From Ruminococcus flavefaciens (GTDB lineage: Bacteria > Bacillota > Clostridia > Oscillospirales > Ruminococcaceae), in contig SVNH01000001.1 in NCBI GenBank assembly GCA_015067005.1, forward strand, positions 242,684 to 306,683: 64,000 nt of DNA, read 5' to 3'. Shown one piece after another: positions 37,382 through 46,408 of this stretch. The position numbers were made by a program, and so were the translations under genes. The stretch's first letter is position 1. Each line of letters begins with the position of its first letter. The notes under the pieces were generated by a model. The model made no database searches. It was given only the letters and a program-made list of their open reading frames with translations, and was not told the DNA's origin.

Positions 37382-40300
37382 TTGAAATCAGGACACAAAC
37401 GCTCAAAATGTGCTGCTTGCATACTAAGTGCAGCTATGGCTCTCTCAGCTGTTCCTTATGTTGCCTCAGCACCGCAGACTGCCGCTGCTGAGGAGGAGTA
37501 TTTCCTGCGCGGTGACGTTGACGGAAACCCCGGCATAAACCTCAATGATGCACTGTATATACAGCGCCATGTCATTAAGCTTATGACACTTACAGGAAAT
37601 GATCTTCTTGCAGCTGATGCCAACGGAGACGGCGAGGTCAATATGGCGGATACAGTTGCTGTAATGCAGTGGTACTTCACAGTAAGAAGGAGTTATCATG
37701 TCGGCGAATATGCCAGAGTTTCAACAGGCAAGAGCGGCGTTTTCGGCAATGCCGAAAAACACGTTTTCACATATGAGGCTGAAATGGACGGAACATACAA
37801 GCTGCGTCTGAAACCGGAAGGCGAATACAACGAAGGCGAGAAAATGTATGTTGTTGTAAACGGCAGCAGCGAGGCAACTCCTTTCACAGCTGAAAAGGAA
37901 GAGGGCGAGATAATAGTTATCGTTGACCTTAAAGAGGGCAAAAACACGATAGAGATATTAAGCAACAGCGTGATGAATATCTCTCCGGATTCTGAGATAT
38001 ATCGTACTGAGGACGAACCCGATCCGACTGTTACAATAGAGCTGCCTACTTCAGAGCCTCCTACCGAAGAACCGACAGAGCCTCCTACGGAGGAGCCTAC
38101 CGAACCGGTAATAGAAGCTAAGAAGTATTATGCAAGCGATGCTTCCTATCACAGAAGCTGGACCGAAACTACAAATGCCGGCTTCACAGGTTCAAGCTAT
38201 GTAAACTACGATAATACTATCGGAAGCTTTATTGAGTGGACGGTAGATGCTCCCGCTGACGGCAATTACAATATCGACTTCCGTTTTGCTAACGGCTCTA
38301 ACGTAAATCGTGAGTTAAAAGTCATCACTAACGGCGATAAGACACACGGTCAGTACGTTGATTTCAACAGCACAGGTTCATGGACATCATGGGATGATAA
38401 TTTCGCTGTTGTATCCTTGAAGAAGGGCAGCAATACCATAAAAGCCTATGCGACCACTTCCGGCGGCGGTCCTAATATGGACTACATAGAAGTTACAAAG
38501 ACAGATTCTGATGCACCTTATGATAAGGCAACAAAAGGTCTGCGTGTCGAGAAGCTTAACCGCGGCGTTTCAATGGCTCATGCAAAGAACGGAAACCTTG
38601 TAAGCTGGCGAATACTCGCTACTGATAACGAGAACACTACCTTTGATCTCTGGCGTATCAGAAGCACCGGAAACGTGAAGCTCGGAACCTTCACAACAAA
38701 GGACGCTTCCAACTATTTTGATCCGGAAGGTACTGCTGATGACAGCTATACTATCGACACCTTCGTGAACGGCGTTGAGACCGAACACGCTAATTTCTCG
38801 GTGAACTACTCGAATACCAACAGCGGTCAGAGCGGCGCGTTCTTCGACATCAATACACAGACTCCTCCCGGCGGAACTACTCCTGACGGCGAAACATATA
38901 CCTATACCGAAAATGACTGCTCTGTCGGCGATGTTGACGGTGACGGAGAGTATGAGGTGATCGTTAAGTGGGATCCTTCAAACTCCCATGATAACGCTGA
39001 TCCCGGCTATACTGGAAATGTTATCCTTGATTGCTATAAACTAAACGGAAAGCTTCTGTGGCGTATTGACCTCGGAAGAAACATCCGCGCCGGCGCTCAC
39101 TATACACAGTTCATGGTATACGATTTTGACGGCGACGGCAAGGCTGAAATGATCTGCAAGACCGCTGACGGTACTAAGGACGGCGCAGGTAATGTTATCG
39201 GTAATCCGAATGCTGATTACCGCGACAGTACAAAGATGAAGCGCCGCGACGGTGCATACATTCCGAGCGGACGTATCATAAGCGGCCCTGAGTATCTCAC
39301 ACTTTTCGACGGTGCTACCGGAAAGGCTCTGGATACTATTGATTTTCAGGCTGCAAGAGGAGATGTAAGCTCATGGGGCGACACATGGGGCAACCGCTGC
39401 GACCGCTTTACAGGCTGCGTTGCTTATCTCGATGGTGTTACTCCTTATGCCTGCTTCGGAAGAGGCTATTACGAAAGAACCACAATGACCACATATAAGG
39501 TCGAGAACAAGAAACTCAAACTCAACTGGAAATGGGATACCGGTACGAACAAGTCTGTTCTCGGCTACGGCGACGGAAATCACCACTGTATGGCTGCTGA
39601 CGTTGATCAGGACGGCAAACAGGAAATAGTTATTGGTTCTGCTGTTCTCAATGGCGACGGTACAGTCCTCTATTCCACAGGTCTTGCTCACGGCGACGCT
39701 ATGCATATAGGTGACTTTGATCCGACAAATCCGGGCATAGAGATATTCCAGTGTCTTGAAGACGAAACTCACCCTAATGGAAAGAATGTCGGATTCGGTA
39801 CTCTTCTCCGTGACGCTGCAACAGGAAGGTATCTGTTCCGTGAGACAGCAAGCGGCGATACCGGCAGATGTTTGGCTGATAACCTCGTTTCCGGAAACGG
39901 CGGTGCTGAAATGGTAGGTTCTCACAACAGCGTTGTTTACTCATGCACAGGCAGCCACGAAAAGGTCTGCAACTGGAGCGACATCACTAAATGGGGACAG
40001 AACTCAGTCGTTTACTGGACTGATGTTCTCGAAAGAGCAGTTTTTGACAGAACTATGGTCGATCAGTACGGCAAGGGCAGAGTGTTCTCGGGTGACGGTG
40101 TTGAATACAACAACTATACAAAGTCTAATGCCTGCCTCACCTGTGACCTCACAGGCGATTGGCGTGAAGAGATTATCATGCGTAAGAGCGGCGGCGGTCT
40201 GAGAGTATTCACAACAACATTTGAAAACAAGTATAACATATATACACTCATGCAAAATCCTCAGTACCGTGTTCAGGTAGCTTCACAGAATAACGGCTAT

Positions 40301-40384
40301 AATCAGCCGCCTCATACTGATTACTATCTTGATACCGCTGAGTACACAAGACCGGAAGAGCCGGACGTATGGACTATTGACTAA
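37382..40384 (+). CDS. Dockerin-bearing rhamnogalacturonan lyase (PL11)
   Basis: 1000 residues from a TTG eight bases after AAGGGGG. A signal peptide (1-36) is followed directly by a dockerin (42-103; RGDVDGNPGINLNDALYIQR and AADANGDGEVNMADTVAVM), a beta-rich module, a PT/E linker (216-242), a CBM35-like domain (248-375) and a PL11 catalytic propeller (383-1000; KLNRGVSMAHAKNGNLVSWR, HYTQFMVYDFDGDGKAEM). It cleaves the rhamnogalacturonan I backbone of pectin as part of an extracellular complex. The N-terminal dockerin position is less usual. Confidence 0.93.
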   Translation: MKSGHKRSKCAACILSAAMALSAVPYVASAPQTAAAEEEYFLRGDVDGNPGINLNDALYIQRHVIKLMTLTGNDLLAADANGDGEVNMADTVAVMQWYFTVRRSYHVGEYARVSTGKSGVFGNAEKHVFTYEAEMDGTYKLRLKPEGEYNEGEKMYVVVNGSSEATPFTAEKEEGEIIVIVDLKEGKNTIEILSNSVMNISPDSEIYRTEDEPDPTVTIELPTSEPPTEEPTEPPTEEPTEPVIEAKKYYASDASYHRSWTETTNAGFTGSSYVNYDNTIGSFIEWTVDAPADGNYNIDFRFANGSNVNRELKVITNGDKTHGQYVDFNSTGSWTSWDDNFAVVSLKKGSNTIKAYATTSGGGPNMDYIEVTKTDSDAPYDKATKGLRVEKLNRGVSMAHAKNGNLVSWRILATDNENTTFDLWRIRSTGNVKLGTFTTKDASNYFDPEGTADDSYTIDTFVNGVETEHANFSVNYSNTNSGQSGAFFDINTQTPPGGTTPDGETYTYTENDCSVGDVDGDGEYEVIVKWDPSNSHDNADPGYTGNVILDCYKLNGKLLWRIDLGRNIRAGAHYTQFMVYDFDGDGKAEMICKTADGTKDGAGNVIGNPNADYRDSTKMKRRDGAYIPSGRIISGPEYLTLFDGATGKALDTIDFQAARGDVSSWGDTWGNRCDRFTGCVAYLDGVTPYACFGRGYYERTTMTTYKVENKKLKLNWKWDTGTNKSVLGYGDGNHHCMAADVDQDGKQEIVIGSAVLNGDGTVLYSTGLAHGDAMHIGDFDPTNPGIEIFQCLEDETHPNGKNVGFGTLLRDAATGRYLFRETASGDTGRCLADNLVSGNGGAEMVGSHNSVVYSCTGSHEKVCNWSDITKWGQNSVVYWTDVLERAVFDRTMVDQYGKGRVFSGDGVEYNNYTKSNACLTCDLTGDWREEIIMRKSGGGLRVFTTTFENKYNIYTLMQNPQYRVQVASQNNGYNQPPHTDYYLDTAEYTRPEEPDVWTID

Positions 40385-40416
40385 GCGGTGCTAATTATGA
40401 ACAAATTGTAAACTTT

Positions 40417-40459
40417 CGGGCTTGTTCAACGTTTTTTCGTTGAATGAGCCCGTTTTTTT
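40417..40459 (+). terminator. Terminator of the lyase gene
   Basis: CGGGCTTGTTCAACG and CGTTGAATGAGCCCG (one mismatch) form a 15-base stem with a T-rich loop, followed by seven T, 33 bases after the stop codon. Confidence 0.93.
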
Positions 40460-40507
40460 GCCCCTTTATAGGAGAATGCTGCGGAGTTCTCCGGAAAGGA
40501 GAAAAAT

Positions 40508-41164
40508 ATGGAGATATATGCCAAGGGCAAGAATATCCCTACCTATGCTTTTGCGAATCTTTTCACTCAGGGCGAGAATTTTGCCGACATAATTCGCTTC
40601 GTTGTTGACAGGTATTACTGCGGAAAAGACCTGTCGATGTGTACATTCACGATCAGAGGACTTACCTCCGGCAACTGGGAAGTTTCGCAGAATCTGCTCA
40701 TGGAGCTTGTGACTGAGGACAAGATAACCCTTCGCTGGAAGGTCGCTGATACCTTCACTCATAATGCAGGTACACTCAAGCTTGAACTGAGAGCATCCGA
40801 GACAGTCAGCGAGACCGATTACACTATCATCAAGTACAGCATGGCGGATGTAAATGTTGCGGAAACTCCGGCTGGTCAGAACGGACCTTTGCCGGAAACA
40901 GCTGAACAGGCAGTAAGCGAGATAAACGAGGCTGTCGGAAACGGTATCGCGGAATTAACATCCGAGACAGCATCGGATATGGCTCTTCTTCAGCAGAAAA
41001 TGGACGATTTCGATCTTGAAGAGGTCGAGGCGCGTCTCGATCAGATGGAAGAGGATACCCAGACATATCTTGCGCGTCCGGAAGTTATCCCGGTAACACG
41101 CGCTGAATATGAATCCATAATACACAAGCAGAATTCACTTTACGTTATCATAGGAGATGAATAA
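40508..41164 (+). CDS. Phage baseplate/tail BppU-like protein
   Basis: 218 residues. The N-terminal half (about 1-105) has the Ig-like pattern of lactococcal-phage BppU N-terminal domains (FVVDRYYCGKDLSMCTFTIR; LRWKVADTFTHNAGTLKLEL). A coiled coil follows (about 125-185) and a short C-terminal domain ending SLYVIIGDE. It would connect a receptor-binding protein to a tail or baseplate. No promoter is visible in the 50 bases after the upstream terminator. The stop is just before the next start. Confidence 0.7.
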   Translation: MEIYAKGKNIPTYAFANLFTQGENFADIIRFVVDRYYCGKDLSMCTFTIRGLTSGNWEVSQNLLMELVTEDKITLRWKVADTFTHNAGTLKLELRASETVSETDYTIIKYSMADVNVAETPAGQNGPLPETAEQAVSEINEAVGNGIAELTSETASDMALLQQKMDDFDLEEVEARLDQMEEDTQTYLARPEVIPVTRAEYESIIHKQNSLYVIIGDE

Positions 41165-41165
41165 T

Positions 41166-42095
41166 ATGACAGGTACAGGAACACAGAGCGATCCCTATAT
41201 CATATCTTCCGCCGATGACCTCTACGCTATGGAGACAGTTGGCGGAAACGGAGTTTACTGCGAGCTTGGCGCGGATATTGACTTCAACGGTACGCCCTAT
41301 GCCGAGCATTTTGCAACTATACCGATAAACTGCGCCTATTTCGACGGAAAAGGGCACACTATCAGGAATATCTACATCCAGCAGCTGACAGGAAATGTAA
41401 AGATATTCTCGGTTATGCAGCAGACTTCGCTGAAAGTCTATGTATCGGGGCTTAAACTCGAAAATATTTATGCAGCTGCGGAAAACGTCTATATTTTCAA
41501 TAATGCAGTCACGACAGGTTCGGCACAGAGGATAAACTTCTATAACTGTTCATTTGCTTTCAGACTGAGACGAAACAATAGCTCAACAAGTGCGGATTAT
41601 TCTTTTATTTGCGGTTCTTATATAAACCCTGCTTTTGAATTGTGCAGCATAGCGCTTGACATTATAGCAGGTTCTTCGATGCCGCTGATCAAGAGCGGAA
41701 CACTGAAGCGTTCGCACATTGATCTGCAAATGAAGGTGCGTAATGCCGCGAGCGGTTCGCAGACACAGCTGATTTATTCGACCGCGGTTTCGGATTCGTA
41801 TATCACCGGAAAGATCGAGGGAATCTCCGAGCCTATAACCAATTTCTACATTTCTGATGCTTCGAGCAAGTACATCAATTTTTACAGCGTTCTTGAATTC
41901 GACGGACTTACCAATATCTACTGGGACGGCATTTTCAACCGAGCCTGCTTCTACGATAAAGACGTTGCAGAAAACAGGACGTTCAGCAGAGCGAGTTCCT
42001 CAACGCTTTATGAGTATTATGGTCTGACGACTGCACAGTGCAAGGATCCGGCATACCTTATGGCACTCGGATTTATAGTTGAAGGGACTGAATAA
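41166..42095 (+). CDS. Phage tail/receptor-binding-like beta-helix protein
   Basis: 309 residues from the ATG nine bases after TAGGAG (an ATG at 41157 overlaps that site). The start GTGTQSDPYIISSADDLYAM is the typical opening of GLUG-type and pectate-lyase-like right-handed beta-helix proteins on phage tail fibres, and an inner segment reads FDGKGHTIRNIYI. It ends one base before the next start. It probably binds a surface polysaccharide; this is inferred from its neighbours and fold. Confidence 0.6.
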   Translation: MTGTGTQSDPYIISSADDLYAMETVGGNGVYCELGADIDFNGTPYAEHFATIPINCAYFDGKGHTIRNIYIQQLTGNVKIFSVMQQTSLKVYVSGLKLENIYAAAENVYIFNNAVTTGSAQRINFYNCSFAFRLRRNNSSTSADYSFICGSYINPAFELCSIALDIIAGSSMPLIKSGTLKRSHIDLQMKVRNAASGSQTQLIYSTAVSDSYITGKIEGISEPITNFYISDASSKYINFYSVLEFDGLTNIYWDGIFNRACFYDKDVAENRTFSRASSSTLYEYYGLTTAQCKDPAYLMALGFIVEGTE

Positions 42096-42096
42096 C

Positions 42097-42906
42097 ATGG
42101 CAAATCTTATCTACAAGATCCCACAGCAGGGCTGTTACGTTACATGGAGCACATCAAGCGCAACAAGTCCGCAGAGCTATTATTACGGCAGTACGGCGAA
42201 CTACAAATGTATGTACGCTGATCTTGAACCGAATACGACCTATACCATACAGCGCATAGACGATTCGGAATTTTTCAGGGTAGCCACAACACGCCGTGAT
42301 CTTATGGTAATGAGCGCGACAAGTGAGAGCCATGTATCATCACCGTTCACTACCGGCAGACGTATTGATTCATCATCGACATATACCTTCACTACCGGCA
42401 ATAATGATGTTTATCTTGTTGTGTATTATACGAGTATCGGTGAGGATAATGTCCGCGTTATGCTGAATGAAGGCGCAAGGATACTTCCCTACGAAGAGCC
42501 GGCTAAGCTTTCGAGATATTCTATGCTTGAAGATCCGGACATTAATTTAGGTTATCCTTACGTTGAGAGTATTCCCGGTATGCTTTCAACGCAGATCATA
42601 GCACCTTATCCGGAATACTGCATGAAGAGCGGCGGAGACTATCCTTTTGTAAGTCAGCTTCCTGCACTGAAGAGTACAGATATGAGACCGCTTTTCAACG
42701 ACTACATGATGCGGTGTCTCGGTGAGGAATTCAATTCCGGCTATCCGGTGATAATGCCGCTTGAAAACATAGTCCGCGAGAGGCTATCGGATATTTACTT
42801 CTGTGAGGCTCTGGTTACGGATATGTTCTTTGAGGAGATACCTATTCAGTATGCCTACTGCGGAGGAAAGAAAGTATTCGGCATAAAATATCACCAGCTT
42901 TGTTAG
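42097..42906 (+). CDS. Phage tail-associated protein, third gene of the tail-like trio
   Basis: 269 residues from the ATG after GAAGGGACTGAATAAC. It is rich in Tyr, Ser and Thr and is mostly beta by pattern. The first 150 residues look like a carbohydrate- or receptor-binding beta-sandwich (NTTYTIQRIDDSEFFRVATT). I do not recognise the C-terminal part. It is the last gene before the integrated element; no lysis, capsid or portal gene is nearby. Confidence 0.5.
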   Translation: MANLIYKIPQQGCYVTWSTSSATSPQSYYYGSTANYKCMYADLEPNTTYTIQRIDDSEFFRVATTRRDLMVMSATSESHVSSPFTTGRRIDSSSTYTFTTGNNDVYLVVYYTSIGEDNVRVMLNEGARILPYEEPAKLSRYSMLEDPDINLGYPYVESIPGMLSTQIIAPYPEYCMKSGGDYPFVSQLPALKSTDMRPLFNDYMMRCLGEEFNSGYPVIMPLENIVRERLSDIYFCEALVTDMFFEEIPIQYAYCGGKKVFGIKYHQLC

Positions 42907-42952
42907 AGCATTAAAGCACTATTATTGCATACGCTGAAATATAAAAACAGGG

Positions 42953-42963
42953 GCGCACTATTG
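42953..42963 (+). repeat. attL-like end repeat of the element
   Basis: GCGCACTATTG, 70 bases beyond the recombinase stop codon, identical to the copy at 51544-51554. It is preceded by AAAAACAGGG, the outer part of the split hairpin. Confidence 0.75.
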
Positions 42964-42998
42964 CCCGCTATTCTTAACGGAACTATATATTCATATGT

Positions 42999-43025
42999 AA
43001 CCCGAGGGCATAATGTCCTCGGGTT
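42999..43025 (-). terminator. Hairpin at the end of the recombinase gene
   Basis: AACCCGAGG-N9-CCTCGGGTT lies 9 bases beyond the recombinase stop codon. It can act in either direction, though neither side has a long T run. Confidence 0.6.
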
Positions 43026-43033
43026 TCTGCTAT

Positions 43034-44692
43034 TTAGCAGGCTGCTTGTGTGAATGTTCTGTTCTTTGACGGAGTCAGTACAGGCATAGGCTTGTGCATT
43101 GAATGGAACGAATAATGAATCATTACATCATTTCCGCAGGTTTTTGAATGCTTCTCGGGCTTTTCATATACTTCAATACGAGATATGAATAATTTGAGTA
43201 GCTTTGGCGTAAGCTCTTCCATTTTAAGGTCAGCCTTTGCGTTTTCGATAAAGTCCTGCACTGCTTTATTCTGATGTTCCATGTTTTCAAGCTGTATGGA
43301 GAGGATTTCGAGTTCGGCTTTTATTTCACTCTGCTCTTTCTCATATCCTGATGCGAGCTTTTCGTAGCGTTCGGGAGTTATCTTTCCTAAAGCTCTATCT
43401 TCATACAAGCAGCTCATAATGCTATCAAGCTCCTTGATACGGCTTTCTATCTTGGAACGCTTTGATTCGGACTCCTTTCGCAGTTTCTCAGCCTTAACTG
43501 CATTGCTTTTAACTGCTATTTCATAGAACTCCTGTGGTTTCTCCCTTGCCAAGTCGGTCATGAATTTGATACCGTCCAAGACCAGTTTATCGAGCACATC
43601 TGCTTTTATGCTGTGTACTGTACAGTAATTCTTGCCCTTTGCCTGATAGCCACCGCACTGATAGCAATTGTTCTCGGGCTTTAAGTTTTTACCGCGATGA
43701 AGATATAACTTAGCACCGCAGTCAGCGCAATACAAGTATCCTGCATACTTATCAACATCTCCAAGTCTGTCGGAACGTTTCCTACCTTCGTAACGCTTTT
43801 GCACTAATCCAAACAGCTCTCGGCTAACTATCGGCTCATGAGTGTTCTCAAAGATAAGCATATTCTCAGGCGCATTTTTCAGTCTTTTCTTCAGCTTATT
43901 GGACTTGCTGTATGTGTTGAAATTGACAGTATCACCGCAATAAATCCTGTTTGAGAGCATATCTCTCACTGTGCTTTGTGTCCAGATGTACGGAGTATCA
44001 AGCGTAGGGTGTTTGCAAGTCGTGCCCTTTGTCTTGAACTCATATACCCCCGGTGTCTCGACTTTGTTCTCATAAAGGTAATTGCAGATAGCTCTTACGC
44101 CTTTTCCCTCAGCACACAGCTCGAATATTTTATGAACTATCGGTGCGGTTATCGGGTCGGGGATAAGTTGCTTTGTATCAGCATCTTTCAAGTATCCGTA
44201 TGGAGTCATTGTTCCGACACGCTCTCCGCGCTCACCTTTGGCTCTCTGAACTGCACGTATCTTTTTTGATGTATCGCGAGCAAAAAAGTCATTAAAGTAG
44301 TTCTTTATGCCAGACATTTCATTGATACCATTGGCGGAGTCAACTCCGTCTGTGATAGCGATAAATCTGACATCGTGGGCAGGAAATACAAGTTCCATAA
44401 GTCTGCCTGCTTCAAGATAATTCCTCGAAAGACGGCTCTGGTCTTTTACAATGACTGTTCCAACAAGTTCGTTCTCCACGTCATTAAGCATTCGTTGATA
44501 GTCGGGACGGTTGCTACTGACTCCGCTGTAACCGTCATCAATGTAAAACCGACAGTTGCGGAAGCCGTTCCGCTCTGCATATTCACTGAGCATTTTCTTC
44601 TGATTCTCTATCGACAATGACTCGCCCTCGCGAGCATCTTCCTGTGAAAGTCGGCAATACAAAGCTGTTATTAAATTATGGTCTGGTTTCAT
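43034..44692 (-). CDS. Large serine recombinase (TnpX-like)
   Basis: 552 residues from the ATG after GGAGGAAATAATT. The resolvase domain (about 8-155) has the catalytic Ser16 in ALYCRLSQED, and the Arg-rich motif VIVKDQSRLSRNYLEAGRLM. A recombinase domain (about 175-290), a zinc ribbon (YCADCGAK ... CYQCGG), a coiled coil and a DUF4368-like C-terminus follow. This layout matches TnpX of Tn4451-type elements, which excise and integrate via a circular form. A palindrome lies in its promoter. Confidence 0.95.
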   Translation of the reverse strand: MKPDHNLITALYCRLSQEDAREGESLSIENQKKMLSEYAERNGFRNCRFYIDDGYSGVSSNRPDYQRMLNDVENELVGTVIVKDQSRLSRNYLEAGRLMELVFPAHDVRFIAITDGVDSANGINEMSGIKNYFNDFFARDTSKKIRAVQRAKGERGERVGTMTPYGYLKDADTKQLIPDPITAPIVHKIFELCAEGKGVRAICNYLYENKVETPGVYEFKTKGTTCKHPTLDTPYIWTQSTVRDMLSNRIYCGDTVNFNTYSKSNKLKKRLKNAPENMLIFENTHEPIVSRELFGLVQKRYEGRKRSDRLGDVDKYAGYLYCADCGAKLYLHRGKNLKPENNCYQCGGYQAKGKNYCTVHSIKADVLDKLVLDGIKFMTDLAREKPQEFYEIAVKSNAVKAEKLRKESESKRSKIESRIKELDSIMSCLYEDRALGKITPERYEKLASGYEKEQSEIKAELEILSIQLENMEHQNKAVQDFIENAKADLKMEELTPKLLKLFISRIEVYEKPEKHSKTCGNDVMIHYSFHSMHKPMPVLTPSKNRTFTQAAC

Positions 44693-44733
44693 AATTATTT
44701 CCTCCTTCTCTGGAAACCAAACCGAATAGGACT

Positions 44734-44796
44734 CTGTTGGCGTACCTCTCGGTACACCAACAGTATACTCCAACTCGGTCGGTTTGTCCAGTATTT
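44734..44796 (-). promoter_or_regulatory. Recombinase promoter with palindromic operator
   Basis: On the minus strand, TGGACA, 17 bases and TATACT precede the near-perfect inverted repeat CTGTTGGTGTACC-GAGA-GGTACGCCAACAG (44734-44763). A 13-bp palindrome at the expected transcription start is a candidate repressor or recombinase site. It is shortly upstream of the recombinase ribosome site. Confidence 0.55.
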
Positions 44797-44800
44797 TTTG

Positions 44801-44977
44801 TTAATACGCTTTCACAAGTTCGCGGAGCCTGTCTGTCGCAGTCACGTCTGTATCAGTCGGTGTTGCATTTATGACGGTGTATGTCTTGCCGTCAATCGTG
44901 ACATTTCTTATTTCAAACTGAGTTCTGCGCAGCTCAGCGTACTTGTTCGTTGAAGTTTTAGTATCCTTTTCTGCCAT
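44801..44977 (-). CDS. Small TnpW-like transposon protein
   Basis: 58 residues (MAEKDTKTSTNKYAEL ... IDGKTYTVINATPTDTDVTA ... RLRELVKAY). The pattern of a short strand pair followed by a T-rich turn and a [KR]x[RK]xL[VI] helix resembles the TnpW proteins of Tn4451-type elements, whose function is unknown. A GGAG site lies 12 bases upstream. It is between the recombinase and the relaxase, the expected place. Confidence 0.6.
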   Translation of the reverse strand: MAEKDTKTSTNKYAELRRTQFEIRNVTIDGKTYTVINATPTDTDVTATDRLRELVKAY

Positions 44978-45073
44978 TCAATTACCACGCTCCTTATCTT
45001 TCTCTCGTCCATATTTCGTATGAATTTTACGTTGTTCATTTTTCATCTCTCCTTTTAAGATGTATGTTTTGGA

Positions 45074-46408
45074 TCATCCCATGTGTATTCCAAGAGCTTC
45101 TTTTCGCTCTCGTTCTTCGGCGAGTGCCTTACTGTCAACGTGCTCCCGAGCGTACTCGGTATCGTCGGAAGGCTCGTCCTCTATCAGCGTAGCCACAGCT
45201 GTAACGCCGCCGACAATGCTATCAAGGTTGACTGCGAGACCACTATCCACTTGGCTATTTTCAAGCTGAGCCTGTGCTTGTACTCGTCGAGCTCTTTCAG
45301 CTTCGAGCCATATTCCTCGTTCAGCTTCCCAGCCTGTGAGGACAGGTCTGCAGTTGCTTTCTCCAGTTGAGCTGCCGCTGTTTCCGACAGTTCCGCTGCC
45401 TGATTCAGCAGCTCCCGACAGGTTTCTATGGTCGCTCTCTGCTCGGAGTGTACCGTTTTCAGCATCTGTTCTGTCTCGTCTTTCGTTGCCAGTACTGACA
45501 GCGTTTGCAGTATTTCCAATTGCTCTTGAGACATCAGTTTGTTCAATTCTATCAGTGCTCTCCAATTGGCATCGAGCACCAACACTGCTGGCGGAGCGTC
45601 CGCCGCTACTGATAATTCCTTGTCGTACATCTGATTCAATTCGTCTAATCTCGAACTCATGCTCTAACATCTCCTTTCTGTACTTGTCGCCGTGAAGCTT
45701 ATTGTCACGGCACTTCCTCTTGTTCGGGCAGGTGTATGTGATATATTTTCTGTTGTCCTCCCACCTTACATCGTAGCCCTGCTGCTTCATCAAGCAGCAG
45801 AACTGCTTCTTTGACTTCGCCTGTTTCATGACTTGGTTTATGACGTTCATCAGCTCCCACTTGAAACTTTCACCTTTCTTCGCTGACCGATATTCACGAT
45901 CTGAGAGGTAGTCTTTATTCATTTTCTTCTTGGGAGCTTCGAGTACATGAACGCCGTACTTCTGACAAATTTCATCACTCAGCTTCATTAGTTTCTCGAC
46001 CGTCTCCTTATTGGAATGGTACTTCTTTCCGTCCTCGAAGCTGACAGAGTTGAACACGAAGTGCGAGTGGATATGCTCGCGGTCAATATGAGTTGCGACC
46101 ACAACTTCATATTTCCCGAAGGCTTTTTCCGCAAACTCGACAGCTATCTTGTGGGCGAGCTCAGGCTTGATATCATATCCACTCGGAAAGCTCTGCACCA
46201 AATGATAGTAGAGCCGTCCGTCTGATTTGTGGTACACGTTCTTAGTTGCGGTCATTTCTTCGAGTGCAGTCTCGGGTGAGCAGTTGACTCCTGTCACGAA
46301 ACGCTTATCCTCTGACACGGTCTTTTCCTTTCTGCTGACATAGTTGAGGACGTTCTTCATGCCGCCAGCGGTTTGAGTTTTGTTGTTTATGAAATGGATG
46401 ATAGGCAC
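45074..46408 (-). CDS. Relaxase/mobilization protein, MOBP type
   Basis: 444 residues from a GTG that overlaps the MobC-like stop (TAGTG). The relaxase domain is about 1-220, with a likely nucleophile Tyr23 (MKNVLNYVSRKEK) and the histidine triad H112/H114/H116 in ATHIDREHIHSHFVF. It nicks one strand at oriT. The C-terminal 180 residues are low-complexity Ser/Glu/Arg-rich and coexist with another gene in a second frame (45184-45660). Confidence 0.93.
   Translation of the reverse strand: MPIIHFINNKTQTAGGMKNVLNYVSRKEKTVSEDKRFVTGVNCSPETALEEMTATKNVYHKSDGRLYYHLVQSFPSGYDIKPELAHKIAVEFAEKAFGKYEVVVATHIDREHIHSHFVFNSVSFEDGKKYHSNKETVEKLMKLSDEICQKYGVHVLEAPKKKMNKDYLSDREYRSAKKGESFKWELMNVINQVMKQAKSKKQFCCLMKQQGYDVRWEDNRKYITYTCPNKRKCRDNKLHGDKYRKEMLEHEFEIRRIESDVRQGIISSGGRSASSVGARCQLESTDRIEQTDVSRAIGNTANAVSTGNERRDRTDAENGTLRAESDHRNLSGAAESGSGTVGNSGSSTGESNCRPVLTGWEAERGIWLEAERARRVQAQAQLENSQVDSGLAVNLDSIVGGVTAVATLIEDEPSDDTEYAREHVDSKALAEERERKEALGIHMG
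45184..45660 (-). CDS. MobB-like membrane protein nested in the relaxase gene
   Basis: 158 residues read in another frame inside the relaxase 3' half. It has its own AAAGGAG site ten bases before the ATG (MSSRLDELNQMYDKELS), a long coiled coil (about 55-130) and a C-terminal hydrophobic helix (WIVVSQSTLIALSAALQLWL). ColE1-type plasmids encode MobB in just this way within mobA, as a membrane protein that couples the relaxosome to the envelope. The matching role here is inferred from arrangement. Confidence 0.72.
   Translation of the reverse strand: MSSRLDELNQMYDKELSVAADAPPAVLVLDANWRALIELNKLMSQEQLEILQTLSVLATKDETEQMLKTVHSEQRATIETCRELLNQAAELSETAAAQLEKATADLSSQAGKLNEEYGSKLKELDEYKHRLSLKIAKWIVVSQSTLIALSAALQLWLR

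Noticed and set aside
44843..45048. Possible small minus-strand frame starting MKNEQRKIHTKYG before and across the TnpW-like gene
   Set aside because: AAAGGAG is only two bases from its ATG and it mostly overlaps the TnpW-like gene out of frame; weaker than the chosen gene.
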